Shown here piece after piece: positions 1 through 8,198 of a stretch of 15,496 nt of DNA. The notes under the pieces are model-generated. The model saw nothing but the letters and a program-made list of their open reading frames with translations. It had not been told where the DNA came from and searched no databases. Position 1 is the stretch's first letter, and each line of letters starts with the position of its first letter. Where the stretch lies: assembly GCA_031274465.1 (NCBI GenBank), contig JAISQC010000164.1, forward strand, positions 1 to 15,496. The letters run 5' to 3'. The translations under genes were made by a program, and so were the position numbers. The stretch comes from Synergistaceae bacterium. Lineage in GTDB: Bacteria > Synergistota > Synergistia > Synergistales > Synergistaceae.

Positions 1-279
1 CCGGTATTTTTTGAAGTTGCCTGGACGCTCAAAGCTTGGGCGAAGTGGCCGAACGCCAAAATATTAGAGGCGCTGCAAGCGATGACCGCCATTCCTAACA
101 TGAAACTGATTGACAAGGACACAGTAGTAGCCGCCATTTTACTGGCCCAGGAAACCGGGCAGGAATTCGCCGATTCCTATATCGCTGCGACCGTACAGGA
201 ACGCGGCATTAAGCTAATGACGTTCAACCATAAACACTTTATGAAGCTGAAAACCCCTCTCTACACGCTCAACTTGTAG
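1..279 (+). CDS. PIN-domain protein (VapC-like toxin), C-terminal part
   Basis: The frame is open from the first base to TAG at 277-279, so the start lies upstream of the window and about 92 residues are visible. They show the PIN-domain pattern. An early acidic residue sits in VFFEVAW; a helical middle follows; then the FADSYIAA segment with its conserved Asp; then ERGIKLMTFNHKHFMKL, which corresponds to the usual TFD-x-F-x-KL ending. PIN proteins are Mg2+-dependent ribonucleases, and VapC toxins are paired with an upstream antitoxin, which would lie outside the window. The last acidic position reads Asn (TFN) here, a substitution seen in part of the family that may or may not lower activity. 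Base composition is more AT-rich than in the genes to the right, which fits an accessory gene. Family assignment is fairly sure; toxin activity is inferred. Confidence 0.75.
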   Translation, partial: PVFFEVAWTLKAWAKWPNAKILEALQAMTAIPNMKLIDKDTVVAAILLAQETGQEFADSYIAATVQERGIKLMTFNHKHFMKLKTPLYTLNL

Positions 280-468
280 CACCTGGACTTGGATTTTGTC
301 TACCTTAGCGACTGCCTCCCGAGGAAAATCACCGGCATGACCTACATCCTATATTTAAACCAAGTCCGCGTCATGCAGGCGTGCCGCTGCCTGAACGCGG
401 GGATGCCGCTGAAGGAAGCCGCCTATGCTCGTGGTTTCAGGGGTGCACGCCACGTGGCAGTCGCCCAA
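280..468 (+). pseudogene. Remnant of an AraC-family helix-turn-helix domain
   Basis: Directly after the PIN stop codon and in the same frame, the translation reads like the DNA-binding half of an AraC/XylS or YesN-type regulator. YLSDCLPRKITGMTYILYLN matches the usual YLSRLFRKxTGMTFxxYLN. It is followed by QVRVMQACRCL and then MPLKEAAYARGFRGARH, which matches the second helix-turn-helix (xxKEIAYxxGFRDxxYF). After about position 455 the similarity stops, and the frame runs on into the antisense of cheC up to 555. There is no ligand-binding domain, no convincing ribosome binding site and no proper C-terminus. I therefore call it a decayed or truncated gene. A short functional protein from the TTG at 289 is possible but unlikely. 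Resemblance is judged by eye from the family pattern. Confidence 0.6.
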
Positions 469-492
469 TCGGAGCGCGATAGCATGGGTTCC

Positions 493-1143
493 TCACATAT
501 CAAGCACGCCGAGCTTCCGCAGGAGCGTCTCCAGTGCCTGCGGCTCGCTTGCTAGCAGGATGTTGGCGTCCAGGGAGTCGGACTCGGCCTGGTTTTCCGG
601 CATGACGTTGAGGTTCGATTTCGTCACTAGCGCTATGTCGCCATACTGACCGAACATCGCGCTGACTACGCTCAGGATGGAGGCAAGCATGTCGTGGGTT
701 ACGCTCGGGGTCGTTATCCCGCTCGTCACCCCCAGCAGACTGTTGACCGAGTTCAGAAACGAACCCAGCAATATGTTGCCTATCTCTCCGAGCGCGCTGT
801 CGATCATGTCCTGCGGCATCGTGGACACGTCCATCTGCATTCCGAACTGCTTCGAGACCAGCATGCTCACCAGCTTGCTCACCGCGTCTTCTCTCACCAG
901 CAGCATGAAGTTGAACGGCTCCTCGCTGTCGGACGCGGCGAACACAGCCGCGTAGCTCGAGTCGGGGTCGTCGTAGTAGCTGTCTAGCTCGTATATGGAT
1001 ACCAGCTCGGCTTTTGGAATGTCGATCTCGACGGGACACCCCAATAGCGCCGACAAGGCAGTAGCCGCGTTACCAGCCCCTATGTTGCCTATCTCCCTGA
1101 TAGCGTCGAGGTGAATTTTATTCATCGAATTCAAATCAAGCAT
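493..1143 (-). CDS. cheC: CheC, CheY-P phosphatase
   Basis: This 216-residue protein matches CheC, the CheY-phosphate phosphatase that adapts chemotaxis signalling, usually with the deamidase CheD. Both catalytic signatures of the form [D/S]-x3-E-x2-N-x22-P are intact. The first is D13, E17, N20, P43 within AIREIGNIGAGNAATALS. The second is S116, E120, N123, P146 within SALGEIGNILLG. Having two sites and about 200 residues points to CheC, not the single-site CheX or FliY. The start is ATG at 1143, preceded by GAGAGG at a suitable distance; M7 is an alternative. It lies 144 bp downstream of ftsH on the same strand with its own candidate promoter in the gap. No other chemotaxis or flagellar gene is in the window. 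Confidence 0.9.
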   Translation of the reverse strand: MLDLNSMNKIHLDAIREIGNIGAGNAATALSALLGCPVEIDIPKAELVSIYELDSYYDDPDSSYAAVFAASDSEEPFNFMLLVREDAVSKLVSMLVSKQFGMQMDVSTMPQDMIDSALGEIGNILLGSFLNSVNSLLGVTSGITTPSVTHDMLASILSVVSAMFGQYGDIALVTKSNLNVMPENQAESDSLDANILLASEPQALETLLRKLGVLDM

Positions 1144-1174
1144 AATGATCGCCCCTCTCTTGCAATTTTTAGCT

Positions 1175-1183
1175 ATTCTAGCA
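1175..1183 (-). promoter_or_regulatory. Candidate extended -10 promoter for cheC
   Basis: In the 144-bp gap between ftsH and cheC the minus strand reads TGCTAGAAT, an extended -10 element (TG-n-TAGAAT). It would place the transcription start near 1168, about 25 bases before the cheC start codon. No good -35 hexamer lies 16-18 bp upstream, so the extended TG would have to compensate. The surrounding AT-rich stretch stands out from the GC-rich genes. The call rests on motif only. Confidence 0.4.
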
Positions 1184-1287
1184 CACTAAGAAGAGCTGCC
1201 GTGGGCAATTACATTAGTTTTTTTGCATGTTTCAAGCATAACGCAAACCTCAAATTCACGGACTCAGGGCAAAGGCGCTATCGCAAG

Positions 1288-3165
1288 TCAGTCCTGCGGG
1301 ACGTCGGCCTTGGCAGCAGCGGCAGGCGGGAGCGCGGATTCGCCTTTTCCGTCGTCATCGTCAGAAAACCCGAGCAGCCTGTTGAACTCGGCCCCTTCCA
1401 GAACCTCCTTGTCCAAGAGGATCGCGGTTATGTCCTCTACCTTTGCGAAGTTCTCGGTCAATATCACGTGGACTTTCGCGAAGCACTCGTCGATTATCCG
1501 GCGCACCTCTTGGTCGATCGCGTAGGCTATCTCCTCGCTGTAGTTGCGGTCCTCCATTATATCCCGGCCCAAGAAGACCTCGTGGTGTTTTCTGCCGAGC
1601 GTCACCGGACCCAAGCGGTCGCTCATGCCAAGCTGGGTCACCATCTGGCGCGCGGTCTGGGTCGCCCTCTCCAAGTCGTTCTGGGCACCGCTCGTCACGT
1701 CGCCGAACTTTATCGTCTCGGTCACACGGCCGCCCAGCAGGACGCAGATCCTGTTCATCAGCTCCTGCTTCGAGATGAGGAACCTGTCCTCTTCCGGCAC
1801 CTGAAGCGTGTAGCCGAGCGCCATGTGCCCCCTTGGGATTATGGAGATTTTATGCACCGGGTCCGAGCCCGGTATCATTCGGGCGACTATCGCGTGGCCC
1901 ACCTCGTGGAAAGCAATTATCTCGCGCTCTTTCTTGCTTATGACGCGGCTTTTGCGCTCCGGGCCGGCCATAACTCTGTCGATGGCCTCCTCGAATTCGG
2001 GCATCCCAAGCGATTCCTTCGCCCAGCGCCCCGCCAGCAGGGCCGCCTCGTTCACGAGGTTCGCCAAGTCCGCTCCGACGAAGCCGGGCGTCCGCCTGGC
2101 TATGACATCGAGATCCACGTCCTCGCCGATCTTCTTGTCCTTGACGTGCACTTTCAATATGGCGAGGCGCCCGTTCACGTCCGGGCGGTCGACCACTATC
2201 TGCCGGTCGAAGCGCCCGGGGCGCAGCAGAGCGGGATCCAGGATGTCCGGCCTGTTGGTAGCGGCGATCAGGATTATCCCGCCGCCCACCTCGAAACCGT
2301 CCATCTCGACGAGCAGCTGGTTCAGCGTCTGCTCGCGCTCGTCGTGGCCTCCGCCCAAGCCGGCGCCGCGCTGGCGCCCCACCGCGTCGATCTCGTCTAT
2401 GAACACTATGCAGGGCTGGTATCGCCGCGCCTGCTCGAACAGATCCCTCACGCGGGCCGCCCCGACGCCTACGAACATCTCGACGAAATCCGACCCGCTT
2501 ATGCTGAAAAACGGGACATCGGCCTCCCCTGCCACAGCGCGCGAAAGGAGCGTCTTGCCCGTTCCGGGGGAGCCGAGCAGGAGGACCCCTCTTGGAACTT
2601 TAGCCCCAAGTTTGGCAAACCTGCCGGGATCGCGCAGGAATTCGACGACCTCCTCCAGCTCCTCTTTCGACTCGTCGCACCCTGCCACGTCGTCAAACGT
2701 GACTTTGGGGCGGTTGTCGAGGAAGAGCTTGGCCTTGCTCTTCGAGAAATTCATGACCTTGCTGCCGCCGCCCTGCATGTTGTAGAGGATGAATATCCAC
2801 GCCCCTATCATGAGAAGGGTCGGGAACAGCGACGCCATCAGGCTCGACCACCACGGAGTTTTCTGCGGCGGCAGAACCTCGACGTTGACCCCCTTGTCGG
2901 CGAGGCGCGCCGCAAGGTCCCCCACGCCGACGGCGTAGGAGCGGAACTCCCTGTGGTCTGAGTCCGCGAACATGCCTCTTATCACGCCCTCGTCGATGAT
3001 GACTTTTGCCAGCCTCCCCCTATCAGCGGCCGAGAGCAGCTCGCTGTAGGTTATGACGTCCTCTTCCTTCTGATTCTGCGTCGGCGATAAGAACATGTTC
3101 ACTATGCTGACCGCCAGCACTATCAGCACCAGGTATATTCCAAGGTTCTTTGCGAGCTTGCCCAA
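1288..3165 (-). CDS. ftsH: FtsH, membrane-bound ATP-dependent zinc protease
   Basis: FtsH degrades misfolded membrane proteins and short-lived regulators. At 625 residues the protein is full length. Two membrane segments at about 7-26 and 108-127 flank a periplasmic or external loop. The AAA+ module has Walker A GSPGTGKT (198-205), Walker B VFIDEID (254-260) and a second region of homology, ATNRPDILDPALLRPGRFDR, with arginine fingers R315 and R318. The peptidase has HEVGH (420-424) and a third zinc ligand, probably D497 in SGAQNDLERAT. Two small variations are HEVGH where HEAGH is usual and GSPGTGKT where GPPGTGKT is usual; all ligand residues remain. The tail is acidic and Ala-rich. The start is TTG at 3165, chosen because GAGGAGG lies 9 bases upstream and no ATG is available. 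It follows hpt by 54 bp, as in the common tilS-hpt-ftsH cluster. Confidence 0.97.
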   Translation of the reverse strand: MGKLAKNLGIYLVLIVLAVSIVNMFLSPTQNQKEEDVITYSELLSAADRGRLAKVIIDEGVIRGMFADSDHREFRSYAVGVGDLAARLADKGVNVEVLPPQKTPWWSSLMASLFPTLLMIGAWIFILYNMQGGGSKVMNFSKSKAKLFLDNRPKVTFDDVAGCDESKEELEEVVEFLRDPGRFAKLGAKVPRGVLLLGSPGTGKTLLSRAVAGEADVPFFSISGSDFVEMFVGVGAARVRDLFEQARRYQPCIVFIDEIDAVGRQRGAGLGGGHDEREQTLNQLLVEMDGFEVGGGIILIAATNRPDILDPALLRPGRFDRQIVVDRPDVNGRLAILKVHVKDKKIGEDVDLDVIARRTPGFVGADLANLVNEAALLAGRWAKESLGMPEFEEAIDRVMAGPERKSRVISKKEREIIAFHEVGHAIVARMIPGSDPVHKISIIPRGHMALGYTLQVPEEDRFLISKQELMNRICVLLGGRVTETIKFGDVTSGAQNDLERATQTARQMVTQLGMSDRLGPVTLGRKHHEVFLGRDIMEDRNYSEEIAYAIDQEVRRIIDECFAKVHVILTENFAKVEDITAILLDKEVLEGAEFNRLLGFSDDDDGKGESALPPAAAAKADVPQD

Positions 3166-3219
3166 ATGCGCTATCCTCCTCGTTTACTGCCTAAAGCCAA
3201 ACCGGCATGAACAGTTCGG

Positions 3220-3771
3220 TCACCCTTTGTCCGTAACGCGCCAGATATCCGGCAGGTGCCTCCATTTTCCGGCGTAGTCCAAACCATAGCCGACCACAAA
3301 TTCGTCCGGGATCGTGAAGCCCTTGTAGTCTATCACGACATCGGCTTTTTTTCGCTCCGGCTTTTCCAGCAGCACGCATATTTTGAAATTTTTCGGCCTT
3401 CGGGCCGTAAACATCTCCGTCAGGTAAGAGAGCGTCAACCCCGTGTCCATTATATCCTCGACGAGGATTATGTTTTTGTCTTCGGCGTAAACATCCATGT
3501 CTTTGATTATTTTTACCACCCCGCTGGACGTCGAGGAATTGCCATACGACGAGACGGCGATGAAATCCATGCGGACGTCCACTGACGGGCCTATCTCCCT
3601 GGCGAGGTCGGACATGAATATCACCGCGCCCTTGAGGACCCCAGTCATTATCACCTCGCGCCCCCGGAACTCGCGCTCTATCTCGGAAGCCAGCTCCGAC
3701 ACCCGAACGCGTATAGCGTCTTTCGAGATCGTGACGCGGTCGAGCCTGTAATTGTCGGCTGTATCGTTCAA
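3220..3771 (-). CDS. hpt: Hypoxanthine-guanine phosphoribosyltransferase
   Basis: This enzyme salvages hypoxanthine and guanine to IMP and GMP using PRPP. The 183-residue length is typical. The PRPP-binding signature VEDIMDTGLT is at 104-113. Loop I is LKG at 46-48, the flexible loop is SYGNSSTSSG at 75-84, and the base-binding C-terminal region includes VGYGLDYAGKWRHLPDI. I place the start at TTG 3771, because AGGAG stands 8 bases upstream and homology begins there; the open frame up to 3936 would add an unrelated 55-residue extension lying inside tilS. The TTG overlaps the tilS stop as TTGA, which suggests translational coupling. ftsH follows in the same direction. Confidence 0.95.
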   Translation of the reverse strand: MNDTADNYRLDRVTISKDAIRVRVSELASEIEREFRGREVIMTGVLKGAVIFMSDLAREIGPSVDVRMDFIAVSSYGNSSTSSGVVKIIKDMDVYAEDKNIILVEDIMDTGLTLSYLTEMFTARRPKNFKICVLLEKPERKKADVVIDYKGFTIPDEFVVGYGLDYAGKWRHLPDIWRVTDKG

Positions 3772-5147
3772 AGCGTTTTCTCCTCTCCCAAACGGTTTGG
3801 CGTGCGAGCGAAAACCTTGGCTATGATAACATAATCCCCCCCGCTGCGCGCAACGGAACGCGCCCCGGGCAGCCAAACTTCGCGCGAATTTTCGCATTCC
3901 AGCGAGACGACCGGCGTGTTGTACGAACTCCACCACGGGATTTCAAATTTCACGGAACCGATGCCTTTAGCGAAGGCATCGGCAGATGATACCACCGCCT
4001 TGCAGAAAGGGGCGTCGGACGGAAATTCGGCGCTCCAGACCCCAATCCCCCGGCGGAGTGGCGCGCCCTCTGCCATCTCGAATGCGACGTCCCAAAAACC
4101 CCACGCGACGCCAGACCGCTTCCCGCATTCGACCGCCGCTTCGGCGGTATCCGGGGATTTGAGGCAATCGCGGCTCAGCCATCCGATCATCCGGCCGCCA
4201 AGGCACACCTCGACGTCGCCCGCCCATTGAAAGCGGCGCCTGCCGGTTTTTCCCATAAGGCCGCACAGCTCGCCCATCCTCTTCCTGTCGAGGGCGGGAA
4301 GCGACAAAGCCCTGCCCTGCTCGCGCAGCGCCAGGGCCAGATGGGTTTTGGGAATCCGGCTCGCGGCGCGCGCGTCCCACGCGGCGAGCGCAAACGGATG
4401 GGTTCGCGAAACGAGGCGGACGAAGCCGCGCGCCTCGTCGGACAGCATCGACGAAACCCGCCCGCACTCGTCTGCCAGGCCCAGCAGGGATCGGTCCGCG
4501 GCCTCGTTTATGTTCGATCTCGCCCACGGAAGAAGCTGGTTGCGTATCCTGTTTCTGACATAATCGTTGCGGGCGTTGGTCTCGTCCTCCCGCCAGGGAA
4601 TGCCTTCCGCGCGCAGGAAATCGCGCAGCTCGCCGCGCGCGCAGTTTATCAGGGGGCGCACGATGCTGCCGCGCGCGCCGGATATGCCGGACAGCCCGGC
4701 TATGCCGCTCCCCCTGAACGCGTGATGGACTACGGTCTCGACGACATCCTCAGCGTTGTGCGCCGTGGCTATGAAGGGAATGCCCTCGCGCGCGCATATC
4801 TCGGAAAAAAATCCATACCGCGCCCGGCGCCCCGCCATCTCGGCGGACTCCCCCCGCTCCTTCTCCTTCATCACGTCGGCGTGCCTCACGAAGCACTCGA
4901 CTCCGGCGCTCCGGCAGAAATTTTCGACGAATTTGGCGTCTTCCAGAGAGGGCGCCCCTCTCAGCCCGTGCTCGAGATGGGCGGCGACTATCCTGCCGCG
5001 CCATGCCGCGCGCAACAGGCATAGCAAGGCCATCGAGTCGCCTCCGCCGGAGAGGGCCACCAGCATGGAGTGCGCGCCCCACCAGCCTTGGCTCTCGCCG
5101 GCTGTGGCTATTTTTTTGCAAAGGCTGTCTTGAAGGGAGGGAGGCAT
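3768..5147 (-). CDS. tilS: tRNA(Ile)-lysidine synthase
   Basis: TilS converts C34 of the CAU-anticodon tRNA-Ile to lysidine, so that it reads AUA and is charged with isoleucine; the gene is normally essential. The N-terminal ATP-pyrophosphatase motif SGGGDS is at 33-38. It is followed by HLEHGLRGAPSLEDAKFVE, TAHNAEDVVET and the RPLINCARGELRDFL / DETNARNDYVRNRIRNQLLP region, all characteristic of TilS. At 459 residues the length is usual, and a less conserved C-terminal domain follows. The start is ATG 5147, 24 bp after the upstream diguanylate cyclase stop. No strong Shine-Dalgarno sequence is visible, so translation may depend on coupling to the gene before it. The 3' end overlaps hpt by four bases. 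Confidence 0.93.
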   Translation of the reverse strand: MPPSLQDSLCKKIATAGESQGWWGAHSMLVALSGGGDSMALLCLLRAAWRGRIVAAHLEHGLRGAPSLEDAKFVENFCRSAGVECFVRHADVMKEKERGESAEMAGRRARYGFFSEICAREGIPFIATAHNAEDVVETVVHHAFRGSGIAGLSGISGARGSIVRPLINCARGELRDFLRAEGIPWREDETNARNDYVRNRIRNQLLPWARSNINEAADRSLLGLADECGRVSSMLSDEARGFVRLVSRTHPFALAAWDARAASRIPKTHLALALREQGRALSLPALDRKRMGELCGLMGKTGRRRFQWAGDVEVCLGGRMIGWLSRDCLKSPDTAEAAVECGKRSGVAWGFWDVAFEMAEGAPLRRGIGVWSAEFPSDAPFCKAVVSSADAFAKGIGSVKFEIPWWSSYNTPVVSLECENSREVWLPGARSVARSGGDYVIIAKVFARTPNRLGEEKTL

Positions 5148-5171
5148 GCGAGGGTTTTTGCGGAATAGGCG

Positions 5172-6569
5172 TCAGTGTATGGCTTTGGCCTGGTCGAAAT
5201 TATCGGGATCCCATATGACGGACTTGTTTTTCCCCGTACCCTTCGCCTCGTAAAGAGCCCTGTCGGCCAAGTTGAACAGTTCCTCGCCGTCGGTCGTGTG
5301 GCACGGGAAAAAGCTGATGCCGCAGCTCGCGCCGATTTTGACCTTCTCTGTCCCGATGTCCAGCGGCTTTGACAGGGCGGCAAATATCCGCGACGTCGTA
5401 AGGTCCGCCACTTTTTGCTCCTGCCCCTGCGGGCTGGACAGCAGCATCACGAATTCGTCTCCGCCGAATCGCGCCAAGGTGTCGCTTTCGCGCAGATACT
5501 GGCGCATCACCTCGGAGACCGCTACCAACAGCCTGTCCCCCGCGAGGTGCCCGAAGGTGTCGTTCACCCATTTGAAGCCGTCCAGATCCCACAGTATCAG
5601 CACGAGCGACGTCGAATTGCGCCTCGCGACCACGATGTTCTGGAGGAAGCGGTCGTTGTACAGATACCTGTTGGGAAGATTGGTAAGCTGGTCGTGAGTC
5701 GCCTGCCTTCTTATCTCGTCCTCGCGCTCGCGGGTCTCCTGTATGTCCTCGCAAGTCCCGACGAACCTGCACGGGATGCCCTCGCTGTTCGGGATGACCA
5801 TGTGATGGAGGCCGATCCAGCGGTACTTGCCGTCTCCGCCCATGACCCTGAATTCGGTGTACTGCTTCCCGCTGGACACCGAAGATTTGTTGTTCGCGCA
5901 ATTGACGATCTGCACCCATCTGGCGAGGTCGTCGGGGTAGATGAGCTCCCCCCACGTAACCGGGTCGAAGTCGATGTCCTCCCATACCACGGGCCGCCTG
6001 AATATCTCCCACAGGCGGGGCGAAAAAAACGCCTTCTTGGCCATCAGGTCGATATCCCATACCCCATCCTGGCTGCAGGTGATGGCGAGTTGCCACCTCT
6101 CCTCGCTCAGGTAGAGCTCCTTGGTGAGCTTGAGCAGCCTGTCCTCGCTGTCCTTCAGGGATTTCAGCGCATCGCGCAGCTCCCTGGACATCTTGTTGAA
6201 GGAATCCGAAAAATCTCCCATAAAATCTATGTGCTGCTCGTAATCCCCGGCGGCGAGGCGATTGGCGAACCATGTGAGGTGGCGGAGGTTGGATTGCAGC
6301 TCCTTCAGACACCCTGCCAGAAACCCCTTATGCCCCACGGCGCCGCCGATGTCCCCTCGGGCGAAGCGATACGCCGCTTCGCGCAGCGCAGCGATGTATT
6401 CCATAATTTCCATGAAGCTGTCGTTCGCGAGCAGCTTTTCGGGCACATCGGGAACGCGCACGGACATAAGCGCGGCTTTTACGAAATTCAATGCCGACTG
6501 TTCGTCGGAGCCGATGTCTTTTTGCGCCGGGGGCGTTTTCTTATTGGCTTCCATCCCGTCAACCCGCAC
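5172..6569 (-). CDS. Soluble PAS-GGDEF diguanylate cyclase (copy 1)
   Basis: This protein probably makes cyclic di-GMP from GTP. It has 465 residues and no membrane segment. Residues ~45-135 form a HAMP-like helical region with the phrase GDYEQHIDFMGDFSDSFNKM. A PAS/PAC fold follows at about 155-280 (SQDGVWDIDL to FVGTCEDIQE). The GGDEF domain spans about 287-453, with an intact GGDEF motif at 369-373. R360-E-S-D363 lies five residues ahead of it and fits the inhibitory I-site, so product feedback is expected. No EAL domain is present. The start is GTG 6569 or ATG 6554; neither has a strong ribosome binding site. It follows the V4R gene by about 18 bases and precedes tilS by 24 bp. The N-terminal half is clearly paralogous to the cyclase at 9890-11215. 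Confidence 0.92.
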   Translation of the reverse strand: MRVDGMEANKKTPPAQKDIGSDEQSALNFVKAALMSVRVPDVPEKLLANDSFMEIMEYIAALREAAYRFARGDIGGAVGHKGFLAGCLKELQSNLRHLTWFANRLAAGDYEQHIDFMGDFSDSFNKMSRELRDALKSLKDSEDRLLKLTKELYLSEERWQLAITCSQDGVWDIDLMAKKAFFSPRLWEIFRRPVVWEDIDFDPVTWGELIYPDDLARWVQIVNCANNKSSVSSGKQYTEFRVMGGDGKYRWIGLHHMVIPNSEGIPCRFVGTCEDIQETREREDEIRRQATHDQLTNLPNRYLYNDRFLQNIVVARRNSTSLVLILWDLDGFKWVNDTFGHLAGDRLLVAVSEVMRQYLRESDTLARFGGDEFVMLLSSPQGQEQKVADLTTSRIFAALSKPLDIGTEKVKIGASCGISFFPCHTTDGEELFNLADRALYEAKGTGKNKSVIWDPDNFDQAKAIH

Positions 6570-6587
6570 CTGCCGAGCGCCTGCCCA

Positions 6588-7109
6588 TCAGTCCGCGATT
6601 TCCACGGCGAAACGGCAGGTCCGGTCGCCCGTACACCAGCAATCCACTTCCCTGACGTTGTAGCGTTTGCCCGTGAACGACTCCATCATCCCGGAGATGA
6701 AGCCTTCGTCGAATTTGCAGACTTGGGACCCCGTTTCGGGAAGCCCAGAGCAATCGAGGTCTTCCCCGACGGTCATCACGATCTTACGGGCGTCATCGTC
6801 GGCTTCCTCTATTTTGAGGATGCCCATGCCGTACTCGCGCATGGCGTCCCGAGCGAGCTTTATAAACCCTCCGAAAGTTTTGGCGTCGGACAGGAAGTGC
6901 GCGTAAAATTCCCTGCCGGCGATCATGCCGGCCTCGTGAAAGACGTCGTCCGCCGCGTCGCCGTCATAACGCGCCTCTATAGCGTCGCGCAAGGTGAACT
7001 GCATCAGCCTGTATATCTCAACCCGCGCGCTGTTTCCGAGATTAGGCCTGCCAACCGACGGATCGCCCAACAGGCTCCAATCGAATTTATACTTTCTTTC
7101 TTTGTCCAA
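6588..7109 (-). CDS. Stand-alone V4R-domain sensor protein (copy 1)
   Basis: This 173-residue soluble protein matches the V4R (4-vinyl reductase) family, a ligand-binding fold also found in BchJ and in the sensory part of XylR/DmpR-type activators. The C-terminal half carries TVGEDLDCSGLPETGSQVC, DEGFISGMMESFTGKRYNV and REVDCWCTGDRTCRF, the typical V4R ending. Cysteines are at 120, 131, 157, 159 and 165; four of them are shared with the paralogue at 9328-9864. The N-terminal half is a helical region with YRLMQFTLRDAI and HEAGMIAGREF. The start is TTG 7109, with GAGAGG nine bases upstream. It immediately precedes a diguanylate cyclase, so I infer that it senses a small molecule, metal or redox state and controls that enzyme. 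The ligand is unknown. Confidence 0.82.
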   Translation of the reverse strand: MDKERKYKFDWSLLGDPSVGRPNLGNSARVEIYRLMQFTLRDAIEARYDGDAADDVFHEAGMIAGREFYAHFLSDAKTFGGFIKLARDAMREYGMGILKIEEADDDARKIVMTVGEDLDCSGLPETGSQVCKFDEGFISGMMESFTGKRYNVREVDCWCTGDRTCRFAVEIAD

Positions 7110-7170
7110 TGACGCACACCTCTCTATACTATTCTCCGCACCGACGGGATGGATTTCTATCGCGAATCGC

Positions 7171-8166
7171 TTATTTGGGCGAAAAAGACGCGGAGATTTT
7201 CAAAAACTGCGACAGATACGAATCGGCGTCCCTGACCGCGATCCCGCTGAATATGAAGACCTTGCCCTGATCTTCGTCGAACAGCACCGCCTGGTAGCCC
7301 TTTCCTTTGGTCGCCCTCTGGACGGACGCGCCGCTCGCGGTCCGAGTCCTCCTCATGGCCCCGTCGAACTCGGCGACGGTCTCGATTCCCGGCAAACCGC
7401 CGTAATTGACGTTCCGGCGGGACACGACGGAGTGCTCGTACCCGGACATGAACTTGCTCATCGCGGAGTCGGCGTAGGCGTCCCAGTTGCCGCGCATCAC
7501 GCCCTCATTGGACACGGTGCTGGTGTAAAGGGCGGTCTCCAGCGCATTGCCGACTGGCTGCCCGTTCAGGGTAAAATACCTCGTCGAGCCCACCTCGTCC
7601 GCGAATTTAAGCGATGTGCCGTTTGCCGAAAGCGAGTAATTTCCAGAGACGCTGCTGACCGCAGACTGGTTGAAAATACAGCTGAGAAGCGAGTTTCTGC
7701 ACAGCGTTTCAATTGATTTGTCCGCTTTTGGGTACAGGGCAACGATGTGGGTCGAAAACCTGTCGCCGCCCGTCACCAACAGCAATGCCCCGATATCGCC
7801 GTTCGAAGCCGAAACTCCGGTTACGAGCGTCCCGGCAATCGAATTCAGTGTCACGGGGCTTTTGTCGGAGAACTTTATCCCGAGCGCCTCCACCCCCTCG
7901 GGCGTCAACATGCTTTCAGCCTCCTTGTACGAGACCCCGTTGCTCTCCGTGATCCGTATCCTCACCTCGAGGTCCGGCATTTCAAAGCCGGTGAAAGACG
8001 ATGACTGAACCGCCCCCTTTGGGGGGACCAAAGAGACGTGGGTTCCCGCAATCGAGACGTGGGAAGCAGTCAGAACGTTGTTTCTGTGTATCGGCGCCCC
8101 CGCGTGCGATGCCGCGGCGCCGAAAACCCCACATGCCAACATGAGCGTGGCAAGCAATTTCCTCAT
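7171..8166 (-). CDS. Exported protein of unknown function (paralogue B)
   Basis: About 331 residues with a clear signal peptide: basic start MRKLLATLM, hydrophobic core, small residues to AASHAG near residue 22. I prefer ATG 8166 over ATG 8190. GCGAGG lies 10 bases before 8166, nothing suitable precedes 8190, and the shorter form gives a standard signal peptide. The mature N-terminal part (LTASHVSIAGTHVSLVPPKG, then TGFE, then an ITES strand) is paralogous to the protein encoded just upstream. The C-terminal half has a second, similar-looking beta-rich region ending in VLFDEDQGKVFIFSGIAVRD. I do not recognise an enzyme motif; a secreted binding or envelope role is possible. It starts 32 bp after paralogue A and ends 61 bp before the V4R gene, so the four genes probably share a transcript. 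Confidence 0.7.
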   Translation of the reverse strand: MRKLLATLMLACGVFGAAASHAGAPIHRNNVLTASHVSIAGTHVSLVPPKGAVQSSSFTGFEMPDLEVRIRITESNGVSYKEAESMLTPEGVEALGIKFSDKSPVTLNSIAGTLVTGVSASNGDIGALLLVTGGDRFSTHIVALYPKADKSIETLCRNSLLSCIFNQSAVSSVSGNYSLSANGTSLKFADEVGSTRYFTLNGQPVGNALETALYTSTVSNEGVMRGNWDAYADSAMSKFMSGYEHSVVSRRNVNYGGLPGIETVAEFDGAMRRTRTASGASVQRATKGKGYQAVLFDEDQGKVFIFSGIAVRDADSYLSQFLKISASFSPK

Positions 8167-8198
8167 CGTTTCAAAACCTCGCCTTTCCATTAAAAGAT

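Noticed and set aside
449..458. GCCACGTGGC palindrome downstream of cheC
   Set aside because: It lies where a cheC terminator might be, but no T-run follows on either strand and a 10-bp GC-rich palindrome is not rare here.
1111..2961. 616-codon open frame on the + strand opposite ftsH
   Set aside because: It is antisense to a certain ftsH gene; the frame stays open because of high-GC codon bias. The translation shows no domain and no suitable start region.
3772..3936. Extended N-terminus of hpt up to 3936
   Set aside because: The extra 55 residues lie wholly inside tilS and resemble no phosphoribosyltransferase. TTG 3771 has a good ribosome binding site and the TTGA overlap.
5415..7112. 565-codon + strand frame opposite the first cyclase and V4R genes
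   Set aside because: Shadow of two well-supported genes, with no recognisable motif and no ribosome binding site.
7110..7170. Internal promoter in front of the first V4R gene
   Set aside because: TAGTAT and TATAGA are present on the minus strand, but neither has a -35 match at 16-18 bp or an extended TG.
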